From Pisaster brevispinus (lineage: Eukaryota; Echinodermata; Asteroidea; Forcipulatida; Asteriidae), in contig JAMKCF010000006.1 of assembly GCA_023634235.1 (NCBI GenBank), forward strand, positions 10,011,751 to 10,075,750: DNA of 64,000 bases. The letters run 5' to 3'. The position numbers and the translations under genes are program-made. Below are positions 1-12,500 of the stretch, one piece after another. Every line of letters begins with the position of its first letter. Within the stretch, counting starts at the first letter, position 1. Under the pieces are notes generated by a model. The model worked only from the letters and a program-made list of their open reading frames with translations, did no database searches and was not told the DNA's origin.

Positions 1-331
1 TGTGTCTGAATCAAATGACTTCGGCTATGCCTATGGCTATTCCTATGGCTATGGCTGCAACGACGAAGGCATTGAAAGAGAGGATTTTTTGGTTCCAGCC
101 GTAGCACTTCCGGAGCCAATCTTATTATTGAGCAAAAGATGGCGTAAAGTACATAGCTTGGGCCCTCTCGTGAAAAGACCAGCTTTTTAGTGGTAAAATA
201 ATGCATAAAAATAGTTTCAAAAGCACGATTTAAAAAAAGTTCATTGAATAATCATTTGAACGAAGTAGTTACATCTTTTCTAGTTACATCGAATGTTAAT
301 GTAATCTCTCTCACATTAACCCCTTTGCATT
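1..331. other. Sequence downstream of gene A, no gene recognised
   Basis: It probably contains the gene A 3' UTR (minus strand). The plus strand has a short repetitive Gly-Tyr-coding run near 20-57 with a GCTATGGCTAT-like repeat, but no splice or start context supports a gene. Confidence 0.4.
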
Positions 332-551
332 TCAATTGTCAAGAGACACAACGGTAAATATGGTTTGGTGTTTGAAAATGTCCTCATCATCGCCGACCAT
401 CCTTTCCTGCGCTTCTGTGCAAACATCGTCTTCCTGGTTGGGGTGATTGAAGACTGGATTGTGAACATCCGGGTAAGAGTTGACTGTTCGGGTCTGGATG
501 ATGTCATGCCGACTCTTGTCTTCGGGGATGACAGACATGGTCCAGTTGCGC
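332..551 (-). CDS. Gene A exon 15: cytoplasmic tail and stop
   Basis: 220 nt ending in a stop at 332-334. The tail is acidic and polar, with a [10 protein letters not shown] segment where B has NPAY and C has NPLY. The acceptor TTCACGCAG joins in phase with exon 14 (W split across the junction). No clear poly(A) signal was seen between the stop and the window edge. Confidence 0.78.
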
Positions 552-3500
552 CTGCGTGAATGAAAAAATTATACCAAAATACGTCCAGGTATCTTGACAT
601 GGTCTGGTTCTGGACGCTTGATACGTAATATACGTATAACAAAAAATCAGAATTCGTCAAAACTTACCACTTTGATTTGATGACGATTATGAAAAAGACA
701 ATCAAGATCACCATCACTGAGACAGCACAGTAAATGTACCAGTTTGCAACTATCCAGTTCTGTTCAAAATGTAAGAAATCACAAAGTTACACAAATACAG
801 GTAATTGACAATTCATATATTTATATTTATAAAGGTGATAGGCCTATTTCGTTTATTTAATGAACTCTTTATGGAAAATATTTTTTTACATAATATGTCT
901 GGTGTACTATCGAATCTTTGAATAGATATATTCTAAAGTTTACCTGAAATCGGGTTATACTCAGATATAAAATAGTGACGCATAAACAACAAAACTTCAC
1001 CAATAATTTTGTATTGCCACAAATAAAACCGGAACCCCAATGGCAACTGTCCTATAACGAAAGCCCATTGGTTAGAATTATGACCCACTCGAATACGTAC
1101 AAAACATAAGCCCTGCTCTGATTGGTCTGCCAAGTTTCCTACCCTTGAATTGAACTGGTGACCCGATAATGAACCCTTAAACTGGTGACCCGTTTATTGC
1201 AGCAACTTAACTCCACGCTGACAACTGCGCATGTCCCCAGTACCCCAAAGGTGTCATGATACATGTCCCTACAGTACACCCTCATCGTTTGTTTATAGTA
1301 AACGTTGAATGACCATGACGTGGGATGTAAAATATACACTTGTGTACAGAGAAATACTGACTGCCGCCACTGTGGGCACATAACACAACAGGTAAATATA
1401 ATTTATGCCGAGTATAAAGCATGAATTGGATTGATTAAATAAATGTATGTACGTAATCATCGTCAAAATTAAATACAATCTGTTTATACAAATCTGCTTG
1501 CAATCTGGAAAAAAAAGTTTCAAGAAGAAAAAGGTTTTCTTTGCTAAATAGAAATACTGTTGACGATAAAATTTCCTTTGGGGCTGTTCTAACCTGATCG
1601 CCGCTGGTCTGGGTACGAGGCTTGGCCTCACCGAAATACACGTCGTACCCGGGCCTGAGGCCTCTCTGTAAGTCACCCCTGGCATCCTCCATAATCATCT
1701 CTTCAAATCGTGTTTTTGATAAGTATCCACTGGCCGTCTTTGCCACAAATGTAACGCGTGTTAATGCTCTCCTGCGAGGTTAACACACACAACAACACAG
1801 TTATCACGTGAGACTTATTTAGTCCGAATTTTCTAATTGGTCACCACTAAAACCCGCACCTTTCGTGATTATTTTGTACTTTTCGTTGATTTAAATCTCA
1901 GTAGGCCTATTATTGGAAATTAATAAGACACTGACAGTAATATTGAATCACGGTCTCTTATTCCAACAAAAGAAGTAAAAAGACTAAAATCCCCCCCCCC
2001 AAAAAGCCCACAAAAAACCCCCATCAAACAAACAAAACCCCCCTCCCCCCAAAAAAACCCCCCAAAACAAAACACTCAAAGATAAAAGGGCAAATGACCA
2101 TAAATTACACGAAAGTACGTACAGGGCGCAGTACATACACCACACATCACTGGATAAGATTGCACAGAATGTTCAAGAGATAAATAAATATATAAAAAGA
2201 AGCAGACAATAGTAAAAACCAAATGAAGATTATAACCCACAGAAGGATCAAAACACGAGGCCGTCAACAACAACAACCACACAACAACAACAAAACAAAG
2301 GGCAAAATATGATTCGAAAGACAAAGTTTGATAGCTGCCAATGTTCCCGAAGCTAATCACGTTAAGTAATAGGGGAAAGTATAAGGTTGTTAAAATTCCA
2401 CTCTAAAAACTGCCCGGTCAGAATTGATCCGGATTCCGGGTCCCAGTGGGCTTGGCCCATTTCTAAGTCAGGCTGACCCGGAATCTGGTCAAAATGGGAC
2501 CTTATCCCGGATTCTGCGTCAATTTGACCCATTGCTGGGTCATTGTGACACAGATTCCGGGTCATAATGACACAGATTTGGTCCGGCCCTACATGAACCC
2601 GGATCCGGGATACCTCAGTACTTTGTAAACGGCTTCAGTTATAGTGTAGGTTCAAAATACAATGACCACATCTTTTCTTACTTGGACCACTTTTTACAGC
2701 GAGATGAAATGTTTTTGAAGTCCGAACTGTGATAACCTCGAAGACATACAAAAACTGGATAATACCTTACTCCGTATCAACGGCGACGTAGTCCTGTACC
2801 CCCGCCACCTCTACTCTGCTATTCCGGGTAGCCGAAGACTGCAAGTTGTTTAATACTCCAGCCATGTTTGTAGAAAACTCCTGCACATTCTTCAGTTGTC
2901 CAACGAGAAATATGATGCAGCCGAACTGTTTTAAATCTACAGTCAAAAGATAAAAATGTAGCTTGAGCAAAAATTGATGCAAAAACTGTATTTTAAAAGG
3001 TTTCTATATAAAATTTAATTAGTAATGTGAAAAAGTCTTGCTCACCAATACCGCAGTCTGCCCCATGAAACCCCTTGAAGCAAGAACACTCATAGCCCGG
3101 CTCTACTGTCTGGCATACTCCATTCTTGCAGGACTTTGCCGAACAGGGTTTCCTCAGGGAGATTTCACAGTGCACACCCTCATAAAAATCTTCACACATG
3201 CAACTGTTCAAGGAAATCAAGTGTAGTTAAAAGTAATTCCGAGTACATGTACAATTTGGTTTAATCTAAGGTGGTTCATAAAGGACCCTTGCACTGACCG
3301 CAATAGAAACGTGAGCACCCTTACGCGCTGCACACAACTCTCCGCCATTAAGGGAACTGTTTTGGGCTTGTGACGTCATGTGCAAGGAGTCCGTAGAGCA
3401 CCAGAAACTGTACAATCTCTGGTGACTTTTTCTAGCTCACAAAAAAGAACGCACTTGTTTATAGGTTTACAAAATTTGGCCCAATTGAAAAGTCTCAATA

Positions 3501-6500
3501 TATCGTCTAACTACAAATGCATATAATAAATTGTATAAATTGTTACGTATATTGGAAAGGTGTTCACCACATTCTTACCAAAACCATTCCAAAATTGAGG
3601 TTAACAACATCAGGCAACCTTACAGAACTGCTAAAATTTAAGAGGCTCTCCGTGTTTATATTAATGATACATCTCTTTAAACCATTACTTGGGGCAATAG
3701 CAACAACGGTTACATAGGCCTAAATGTTATTTTCATATAGTGACGACAACTCTTAAATATACATGTTAAGTACATTCACAAAAAATTATGGATCACGAGT
3801 TTAAAATTTGGTCTTCTAACAGCCAGTTTATACAAAGAAATATTACCAGGCCTATAGTTCTAATATAATTATATGCGTTTATCTCTCTAAGTTAAAAGGT
3901 GCCACTGATATAATTCATGTTTGGGGTGTTTTTACCAATGGGCAAGACCGGTGGAAGCCCATGTGGGTAGAACGATGTCGCTCGAATGACCGTTTTAGTT
4001 TGTCGCACAACTGACTGATTATTTCGTTCGAACGACTTTACATGTCATTCTGACGACTCAAGAAATATCTGAAATATCTTGGCAGCTATGCGCTTCCGTA
4101 ATGGTGAGATAAATTAAATTAAACAAACCTGTATCCGTTGAATGACGAGACACACGTTCCGTGTGAGCAAGGGGAGCTATGGCAGAAATCAGTCTGCACG
4201 CTGCAATCAGCAGCCTGGTACCCAGCCTCGCAAAGACACGACCCGTCTCTACAAAGCCCATTTTCACACTCCATCTTTAGATAGAAAAGCACAGTTACAG
4301 TTTTATCAACTGTTTTATCACAGTCAGTGGAAACAACGAATCAAACTCTACGTGGAACGAATCCCGAGACTACAACTAAACTATAGTGTCCACAGATTAT
4401 TATACACCCAATACAATTTGAATTTGCAAACTGACACTCCCTAAATGACTGGAATTGTGGTCAACAGATGAAAATGGCAATGAAATTAATCAGGTTAAAC
4501 CTTAATATTTAAACATGTTTTAACTAGCGTCCTATACCTGCACCAAACGTACTCACCTGACACTCGCATGTGAATCCATCGATGTCATCAACGCAGTTAC
4601 CGTATGTGCATGGGGAACTTGCACACTCGTCAATATCTATGTCACACATGACACCACCAAAGCCCGGCTGACAAAGACAGTTAAACCCATCCACTCGATC
4701 CACACACGTGCCATGTACACAAGGTGTGCTTGAACACTCATCTATATCTACGTCACACATGACATCACCAAAGCCCGGCTGACAAAGACAGTTAAACCCA
4801 TCCACTCGATCCACACACGTGCCATGTACACAAGGTGTGCTTGAACACACATCTATATCTACGTCACACATGACACCACCAAAGCCCGGCTGACAAAGAC
4901 AGTTAAACCCATCCACTCGATCCACACACGTGCCATGTACACAAGGTGTGCTTGAACACTCATCTATATCTACGTCACACATGACACCACTAAAGCCCGG
5001 CTGACAAAGACAGTTAAACCCATCCACTCGATCCACACACGTGCCATGTACACAAGGTGTGCTTGAACACACATCTATATCTACGTCACACATGACACCA
5101 CCAAAGCCCGGCTGACAAAGACAGTTAAACCCATCCACTCGATCCATACATGTTCCATGTACACAAGGTGTGCTTGAACACTCATCTATGTCTACGTCAC
5201 ACATGACATCACTAAAGCCCGGCTGACAAAGACAATTAAACCCATCCACTCGATCCACACACGTGCCATATACACAAGGTGTGCTTGAACACTCATCTAT
5301 GTCTACGTCACACATGACATCACCAAAGCCCGGCTGACAAAGACAGTTAAACCCATCCACTCGATCCACACACGTGCCATGTACACAAGGTGTGCTTGAA
5401 CACTCATCTATATCTACGTCACACATGACATCACCAAAGCCCGGCTGACAAAGACAGTTAAACCCATCCACTCGATCCACACACGTGCCATGTACACAAG
5501 GTGTGCTTGAACACTCATCTATATCTACGTCACACATGACACCACCAAAGCCTGGCTGACAAAGACAATTAAACCCATCTACTTGCTCCACGGACGCGCC
5601 ATGTACACAAGGTGTGCTTGAACACTCCTCTATATCTACGTCACACATAACATCACCAAAGCCCGGCTGACAAAGACAGTTAAACCCATCCACCCGATCC
5701 ACACACGTGCCATGTACACAAGGTGTGCTTGAACACTCCTCTATATCTACGTCACACATGACATCACCAAAGCCCGGCTGACAAAGACAGTTAAACCCAT
5801 CCACTCGATCCACACATGTGCCATGTACACAAGGTGTGCTTGAACACTCATCTATATCTACGTCACACATAACATCACCAAAGCCCGGCTGACAAAGACA
5901 GTTAAACCCATCCACCCGATCCACACACGTGCCATGTACACAAGGTGTGCTTGAACACTCATCTATATCTACGTCACACATGACATCACCAAAGCCCGGC
6001 TGACAAAGACAGTTAAACCCATCCACTCGATCCACACACGTGCCATGTACACAAGGTGTGCTTGAACACTCGTCTATATCTACGTCACACATGACACCAC
6101 CAAAGCCCGGCTGACAAAGACAATTAAACCCATCCACTCGATCCACGCACGTGCCATGTACACAAGGTGTGCTTGAACACTCCTCTATATCTACGTCACA
6201 CATGACATCACCAAAGCCCGGCTGACAAAGACAGTTAAACCCATCCACTCGATCCACACATGTGCCATGTACACAAGGTGTGCTTGAACACTCATCTATA
6301 TCTACGTCACACATAACATCACCAAAGCCCGGCTGACAAAGACAGTTAAACCCATCCACCCGATCCACACACGTGCCATGTACACAAGGTGTGCTTGAAC
6401 ACTCATCTATATCTACGTCACACATGACATCACCAAAGCCCGGCTGACAAAGACAGTTAAACCCATCCACTCGATCCACACACGTGCCATGTACACAAGG

Positions 6501-9500
6501 TGTGCTTGAACACTCGTCTATATCTACGTCACACATGACACCACCAAAGCCCGGCTGACAAAGACAATTAAACCCATCCACTCGATCCACGCACGTGCCA
6601 TGTACACAAGGTGTGCTTGAACACTCCTCTATATCTACGTCACACATAACATCACCAAAGCCCGGCTGACAAAGACAATTAAACCCATCCACTCGATCCA
6701 CACACGTGCCATGTACACAAGGTGTGCTTGAACACTCATCTATGTCTACGTCACACATGACACCACCAAAGCCCGGCTGACAATGACAGTTAAACCTGTC
6801 AAGTCCATCCACACACGTGCCGTTATTCTGACAAGTTTGACTTACGCAAAAGTCCACATCAATCTGAAAAATCATAAAGCAATTAAAGAGGTTACGAAAT
6901 ACGAAGAGTAACTTTTGTTTGAAATTTTTAGATAGGTTCACTCGTTTTAGTTATTTCATGTGAAAAAACACATATATCTATAGTTAAAAACTAGCCACTC
7001 TTACTCGTGTGAGAGGTACTTCTCGCTACCAAATATCTCTTTCACATTCGTTTCTTAAAACAAAGGATACTGGAGGGTGCACTTCTAAAAACTTCTCAAA
7101 ATTGTGGTAAGTGGGCTTAATTTGGAAACAGAGTAAGCCCTAAACCATATCAGTAAAGATCGCCTACCTGGCAAGGTTCTCCAAGATATCCAATTGCGCA
7201 GCTGCACTCAAAGAAGCTGACACGGTTGATGCACGTAGCGTTGTTCTGGCACGGTTCACTTGCACATTCGTCTGTCTCGTGCTCACAGTTTGATCCCTCG
7301 AACCCATGCAGGCAAATGCAGTAAAAACCATTCACTAGGTCACTGCATGTACCGTGATTCAAGCACGGGTCCGAGGTGCATTCGTCGATATCAGTCTCAC
7401 AAAGTTCCCCTCCGTAGCCTGGTGGACAGTCACATTCAAACCATCCCAGAGTCTCTTCACAAGTCCCACCATGTTGGCACGGTTCACTCAGACACTCATC
7501 CGCATCAATCTCACACAAATCCCCTTGATAGCATTACAAGTTGCCCCATTGTAGCATGGCTGATTGGCACACTGATCCAGCTCGCGCAACGCATTCAAGT
7601 ACACGCCACCATCAACGCAAGTACAGTTGAAGAATGCGACGAAGTCGTTGCATGTTGCTCCGTTCTTACATGGGTGTGAATCGCATTCATTGATTTCAAC
7701 ACCACATAGAGCTCCTGGAGTATACAAAAGAAAATTTTAACCTGATCAACTATTTGGCCATCCAATCAAAGACTCTTGCTTGCGGCATCTACTCGGTATC
7801 CTTTTTCTGCCTTGCGGGTTGAACAATGTGCATTTTCCCGTGGCACCACCTTTTTTTCTACAGTAATGAGGGCAATCTTAATGAGAGACTTTTGAACCCT
7901 AGGTGGCAGCAGACCAAGTAAATTTTCACCGTTCACGTAGTCCTGGCACTGATCTCTATTATACTGTATAATAGAGATCAGTGAGTCCTGGGCATACCAT
8001 AGAGCTATTAGCTCTATGGGGCATACCCACATTTCCTAGAACAATGGAATTACCTGGTAAGTCTGCTGCCACCCAAAGACCCTTCCATTGTTGATAAACA
8101 AACCGCTCTGGTTGGCATGGGTGGCTAAGTTTTACCACAACATTCAGTCGTGTTAACAGATAATATGACCCAGTTAAACGCTTCTGCAAACTTTCATTAA
8201 AACAAAATAAATCCATCCCATGATTGGTTGCTTTGTTTTCAACAAACTCAACACTATTTCTGAATGTTTGTGTAACATTTTTACAAACCATGACTATCTG
8301 TTTTTGCTTTGCATTTATGACTTCCATAGTTTTCTAACCTCAGTTAGCAAAACTCGGGCTGTGCAATAGAAAGGGCTATAGGCCGCTAAAGTCTTCCAAT
8401 GTCTGCAGTCACCTAGCATTCTTTTCAAGCCGTAACACCTTTCATTGGTTTTTGTTTATATTGATAAGTAGAGTATTTTTAGTTGAAAAAATGCATATAA
8501 GCCCATTTGGAAAAGGGTATCCCCAGAGGGTTTTTAACAGTAATTGTCTACCTTATTGTCAAAAACTACATAGGAAATAGGCTACAGTGTGCTGTAAGTT
8601 CATGTATTAATAATTCTACACTTGAGATACTTTGTGATTAGATATATATATCATTGTACTCACAGCGAAAGTTAGCTTCTAGATGGTTTTCCTTTTATGC
8701 AAAATTTCAAGTCTAAAGGATTTTAAATATGGCATTTTTATACAAAGGAGGTGTCCGTACTGTCAGTCAAAGCCTAGTCTTGGTTCAAGACATTCTTACC
8801 ACATTGTTAGTGAAACATTGCGCCCTCTATCGTTCTGTGGTTTATGTATACAGCGTGCGGACAGAAGGAGTCACGACTCCAGTGATAAGGAACAACAACG
8901 TCTTGCACCAAGACTAGTCTAAGCCATCATGCAAGTATGCTTTACTTGTCTCAATTAAACTGACAGTATAGCACAGATTTATGTTCTGCTCCTTTTCGTG
9001 TAAGATTTTGTTACGTTTACAAACAGGGGGCAATCTGGTAGCATCAAAATCAGAAAATGGGCAATTTTAGTTCTAGAACCTTATTATAATAAAGAAGGCT
9101 ACAATGGAACAAGGACTTACCCATGAAACCATCGGCACAGTAACATAGAAACCCACCGTCCAGGTTCCTACATTCGGCTCCATTCAGGCAAGGGAAGTTA
9201 GTACACTCGTTAATATCTTTGGAAAAGGGTATCCTGGGATTTTAGATGATAACACACTGATTAAAAGGACGGACTCGTTAATAGAATAATTGATTGCCGC
9301 ACATTTTCTTAATAGAATAAAACAAGTACCTTCCCAACCGTCTGCGCAAATGCATGTGAAAGTGGTGCCGTAATTATTGCAAGTGGAGCCGTGAAGACAT
9401 GGTCCGTAGTCGCATGGCTGGGCTTCGAGATTGCAGCTATCTCCTGCAGAAAACACAGTGTTCAAAAGCTAAACCAGTCATTCAATATAAACAAATTTAA

Positions 9501-12500
9501 ATGTTATTTCAATGTTTGCCAGACACCGACAATAGACCCAAATTCACACGGGCTCTACTTACCGTAAGCAAAGAATTCTCACTTCAAGCGTATTTCACAG
9601 GTTGACAGGGAACTTTTGCTTGTGCGCAAGCGTACTTCGTGTTACTACTAGGCATTAGACGCTTACACAGCTAGTGCAGACATTCGGCACTTCCCCTACA
9701 AGCTGAAAATGGTGACCGTAAACGCAGAATTCAGCGGTAAGCAGAGCGATGAAATTAGTCCTTGATGTTATCACCACAACAACTCTTCGTTGCACAATTT
9801 GGGGAATCAGTTTCCCTATGTGTCGTACTGAGTTGATAGGGATGTGCAGTCAGACCAGGGCCAATTTTCAAAGAGCTGCTGAAGAAGACAATTTTGCTTA
9901 CAAAATTTGTGCTTAGCAAAATATAGCAGGATATCAGTGAGAAATGGTGCATGTGACGTGATATTTTGGCTGGTAACCTTATTCTGGTATTAAGCATAAT
10001 TTTGTTATGCTTTGCTACTTTTTTTGGCTTAAGCAGCTCTATGAAATTGGGCCCGGTTGGACCCCTTCGTGGCCCGTGAAACCTCAACGGAGACTGACTT
10101 CCTACCAGGGCCTATTTTCCTAAAGCTGCTTAAAAAATTCTGCTAAGCAAAAAACTAGCAAAATTTGCCAACCATTCACAAATTGTACATGTGACATGGT
10201 AGTTTGGCTCAAAACCTTATTCTAGTAAGCACAGATTTTGCTGAGCAACTTTTTGTGCCTAAGCAGCTCTGTGAAATTGGGCCCAGGGCGAGTGTGTAGG
10301 GTGCATTTTAGGAGATGTTGACTAGTTCACTGTCTTTACGTGCAACTGGACTCCCAAAATGGCAGACCATGGGCACGTGTGACGTTTGGTGCAATGGGTC
10401 AATACATGACATAGCACTATGACCTCAATGTTTCCCTCATTTCTTTCAGAAGGTGATAAACAGTCGGATGTTTTGTTTCTACACTTTGATTTCAAGTCAG
10501 AAACTTCACAATGGGCAGTTTTTGAAACTTAAAGGTATTATACAGGATTGGTTAAGATAAAACACAATCCTTGTTTTAATTTTCGTCTGAAAGCTTACTG
10601 GTAAGGAAGTTCAAACTAAAAGTCTTTTTTTCTGTGAATTATTTCTCTTTGAAATAAAGTCATATTCAAGAAAAACTTGGTCTGAAAACCTTTAAAACCG
10701 CAACAGCTGATTTCGGTTGTTACAACCAACATTAAGTACAGTGTTCTAGTGCTGAAAACCGGCATTTTCCCCACTATTTCTCCTGACTTAAACAACAGAT
10801 TAAACCCACATTTTTATAGGTTCGTTATTTCATGCATAATAATGGTTTGTCACACAAAACGTGAACACTATCTGCGACTATTTTGTCAGCTCCACCAGTC
10901 CTGTAAATTATACCTTTAAATTGGATCACTCCGAATGTTTACCTGATTTGCGTCGATTAAAAATGGTGGCGCTAAGTAAATGTCTTACAATGTTTACAAC
11001 TCTTTGTATCGAAAATGGATACCATTGTTATTTGTCAATTCTGCAAGATCCTTCTCAATTGGGACACGAGGTAAAAGTTGGTTCCAATCCCAAGGGGTTT
11101 TACTGATTTTCTCAGATAACCCAAATCACGTACCTTGCCAGCCAGGCTTGCAGATCTTAGCCCCTGTAGTCTGGTCACACGTGTAATGCCCATACCCGTC
11201 GTCCCGTGGAGAACAGTACACGGTGCAGTCAGAGTTGTAATAGTTATTGTTACAATAGACCTTCAACTGGAATACAAAGCTGTTGAGAAAGAAACAAGTA
11301 ACAGTGGTGTCTTTTAGCCTTTCGTTGAAATATATCACGTCTTTGTTAGTGTGTTCCCTTAAAAAACTCAGATGGCGCTCGATATGTGGCGTGGTAAACC
11401 CCCTCCCTTTGTGTCTTAATTGTGTTCTTGGAATCTCAGGAATTCTTAAGAGGATTTTCGGTGGCAAGCCTCTGTACATGAGGAGAATATACATTTCCAG
11501 CGTTTCATAGAATATCAGGAAATAGTTGTCTTAGGAATGCGGGGAACGCACTGTGGTACAATAATGATGATTACGTAATCGGGGTGTGGCAGCGGGAGGT
11601 TTAAATAGAGGAGAAATTGTGAATAGAGTTAGTTCTAGCTTTGCACACACATACAGAGGACACATACTTTAATTTTCGTAATTTATTTTTGTGTGTGGAT
11701 AAAATAGCTATTGAATAGGGTGAGGTCCAACACCCTCACGGAGGAGAGCACTGAATGTTTTTGGGCACAGGTTTTCAGAGCATTTAAAATTTATCTCTGT
11801 TTTTTCCTGGACGTCGGGTTCTCCTATGAAGTGATACCATAGGGGCAGTTAGCCCTTAGTTACCAGGTCGTATACGACCAGTATATTGTAGCTATTGCAA
11901 TAGCAAGAGTATTGTTAAACTATACTTGCAGTTTTTCAAGTAATTATTGTTTGGATACAAACGGATTTATTTATGTAAATAAAGGGCGGCTGGCACGTGT
12001 CACTCAAGTGCTTCGCTATTCTCCCTAACACAATACGTGTCTCTGTGTTATTATGTATAAGAGAAAACAAAGATAAGACGAGTGCATTAGAGTACTGGAT
12101 AATTGGTGGGTGTCGGAGGGGGGGGGGGGAGGGCTCCATGTGCCACATATCGGGCATGGTATAAAACAAATGCGAGACTTTGTGTTGACCCTGAATGAGG
12201 TTTCCCAGCAAGCTGTTTACCTCTGGCACTTGCCGAATCAAACTTCAAAGTAATGCTGTGAGATCTTCACCACTGTTAACTTTTTATTTCCAATAAAATA
12301 TTAACCTTTAATTGTTGATTATCAGATTTTTCGTGCGTGTGTAAGAGGCGGGGTTAGTAACTCACTATTAGAAAATTTAAGAAATGTCTTCATTTTTAGC
12401 GTGCCGATAAGTAAATTGCTTCCAAGTTGCCCATGACAATACCAATCAATATACTGTGCCCGATATTTGGCAGAGGGTGTTCCCCATGTTCGCATATTCT

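Noticed and set aside
2..190. Plus-strand open frame with a Gly-Tyr repeat
   Set aside because: It has only 62 codons, derives from a short nucleotide repeat and has no start or splice context or homologous copy in the window.
1435..1593. Extension of gene A exon 13 beyond its donor
   Set aside because: The open frame continues past 1594, but a GT donor there keeps phase with the transmembrane exon and matches gene B; the extension resembles intron sequence.
4557..6863. CRISPR-like regular repeat
   Set aside because: The 111-bp period is contiguous coding sequence for EGF modules without spacers, in a eukaryotic exon.
7525..7540. Programmed ribosomal frameshifting as an explanation of the gene A lesion
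   Set aside because: There is no slippery heptamer, and the comparison with gene B shows missing EGF sequence, not a simple register change.
8683..8922. Plus-strand open frames near 8.7-8.9 kb
   Set aside because: They coincide with an inverted-repeat element and have no homologous protein feature.
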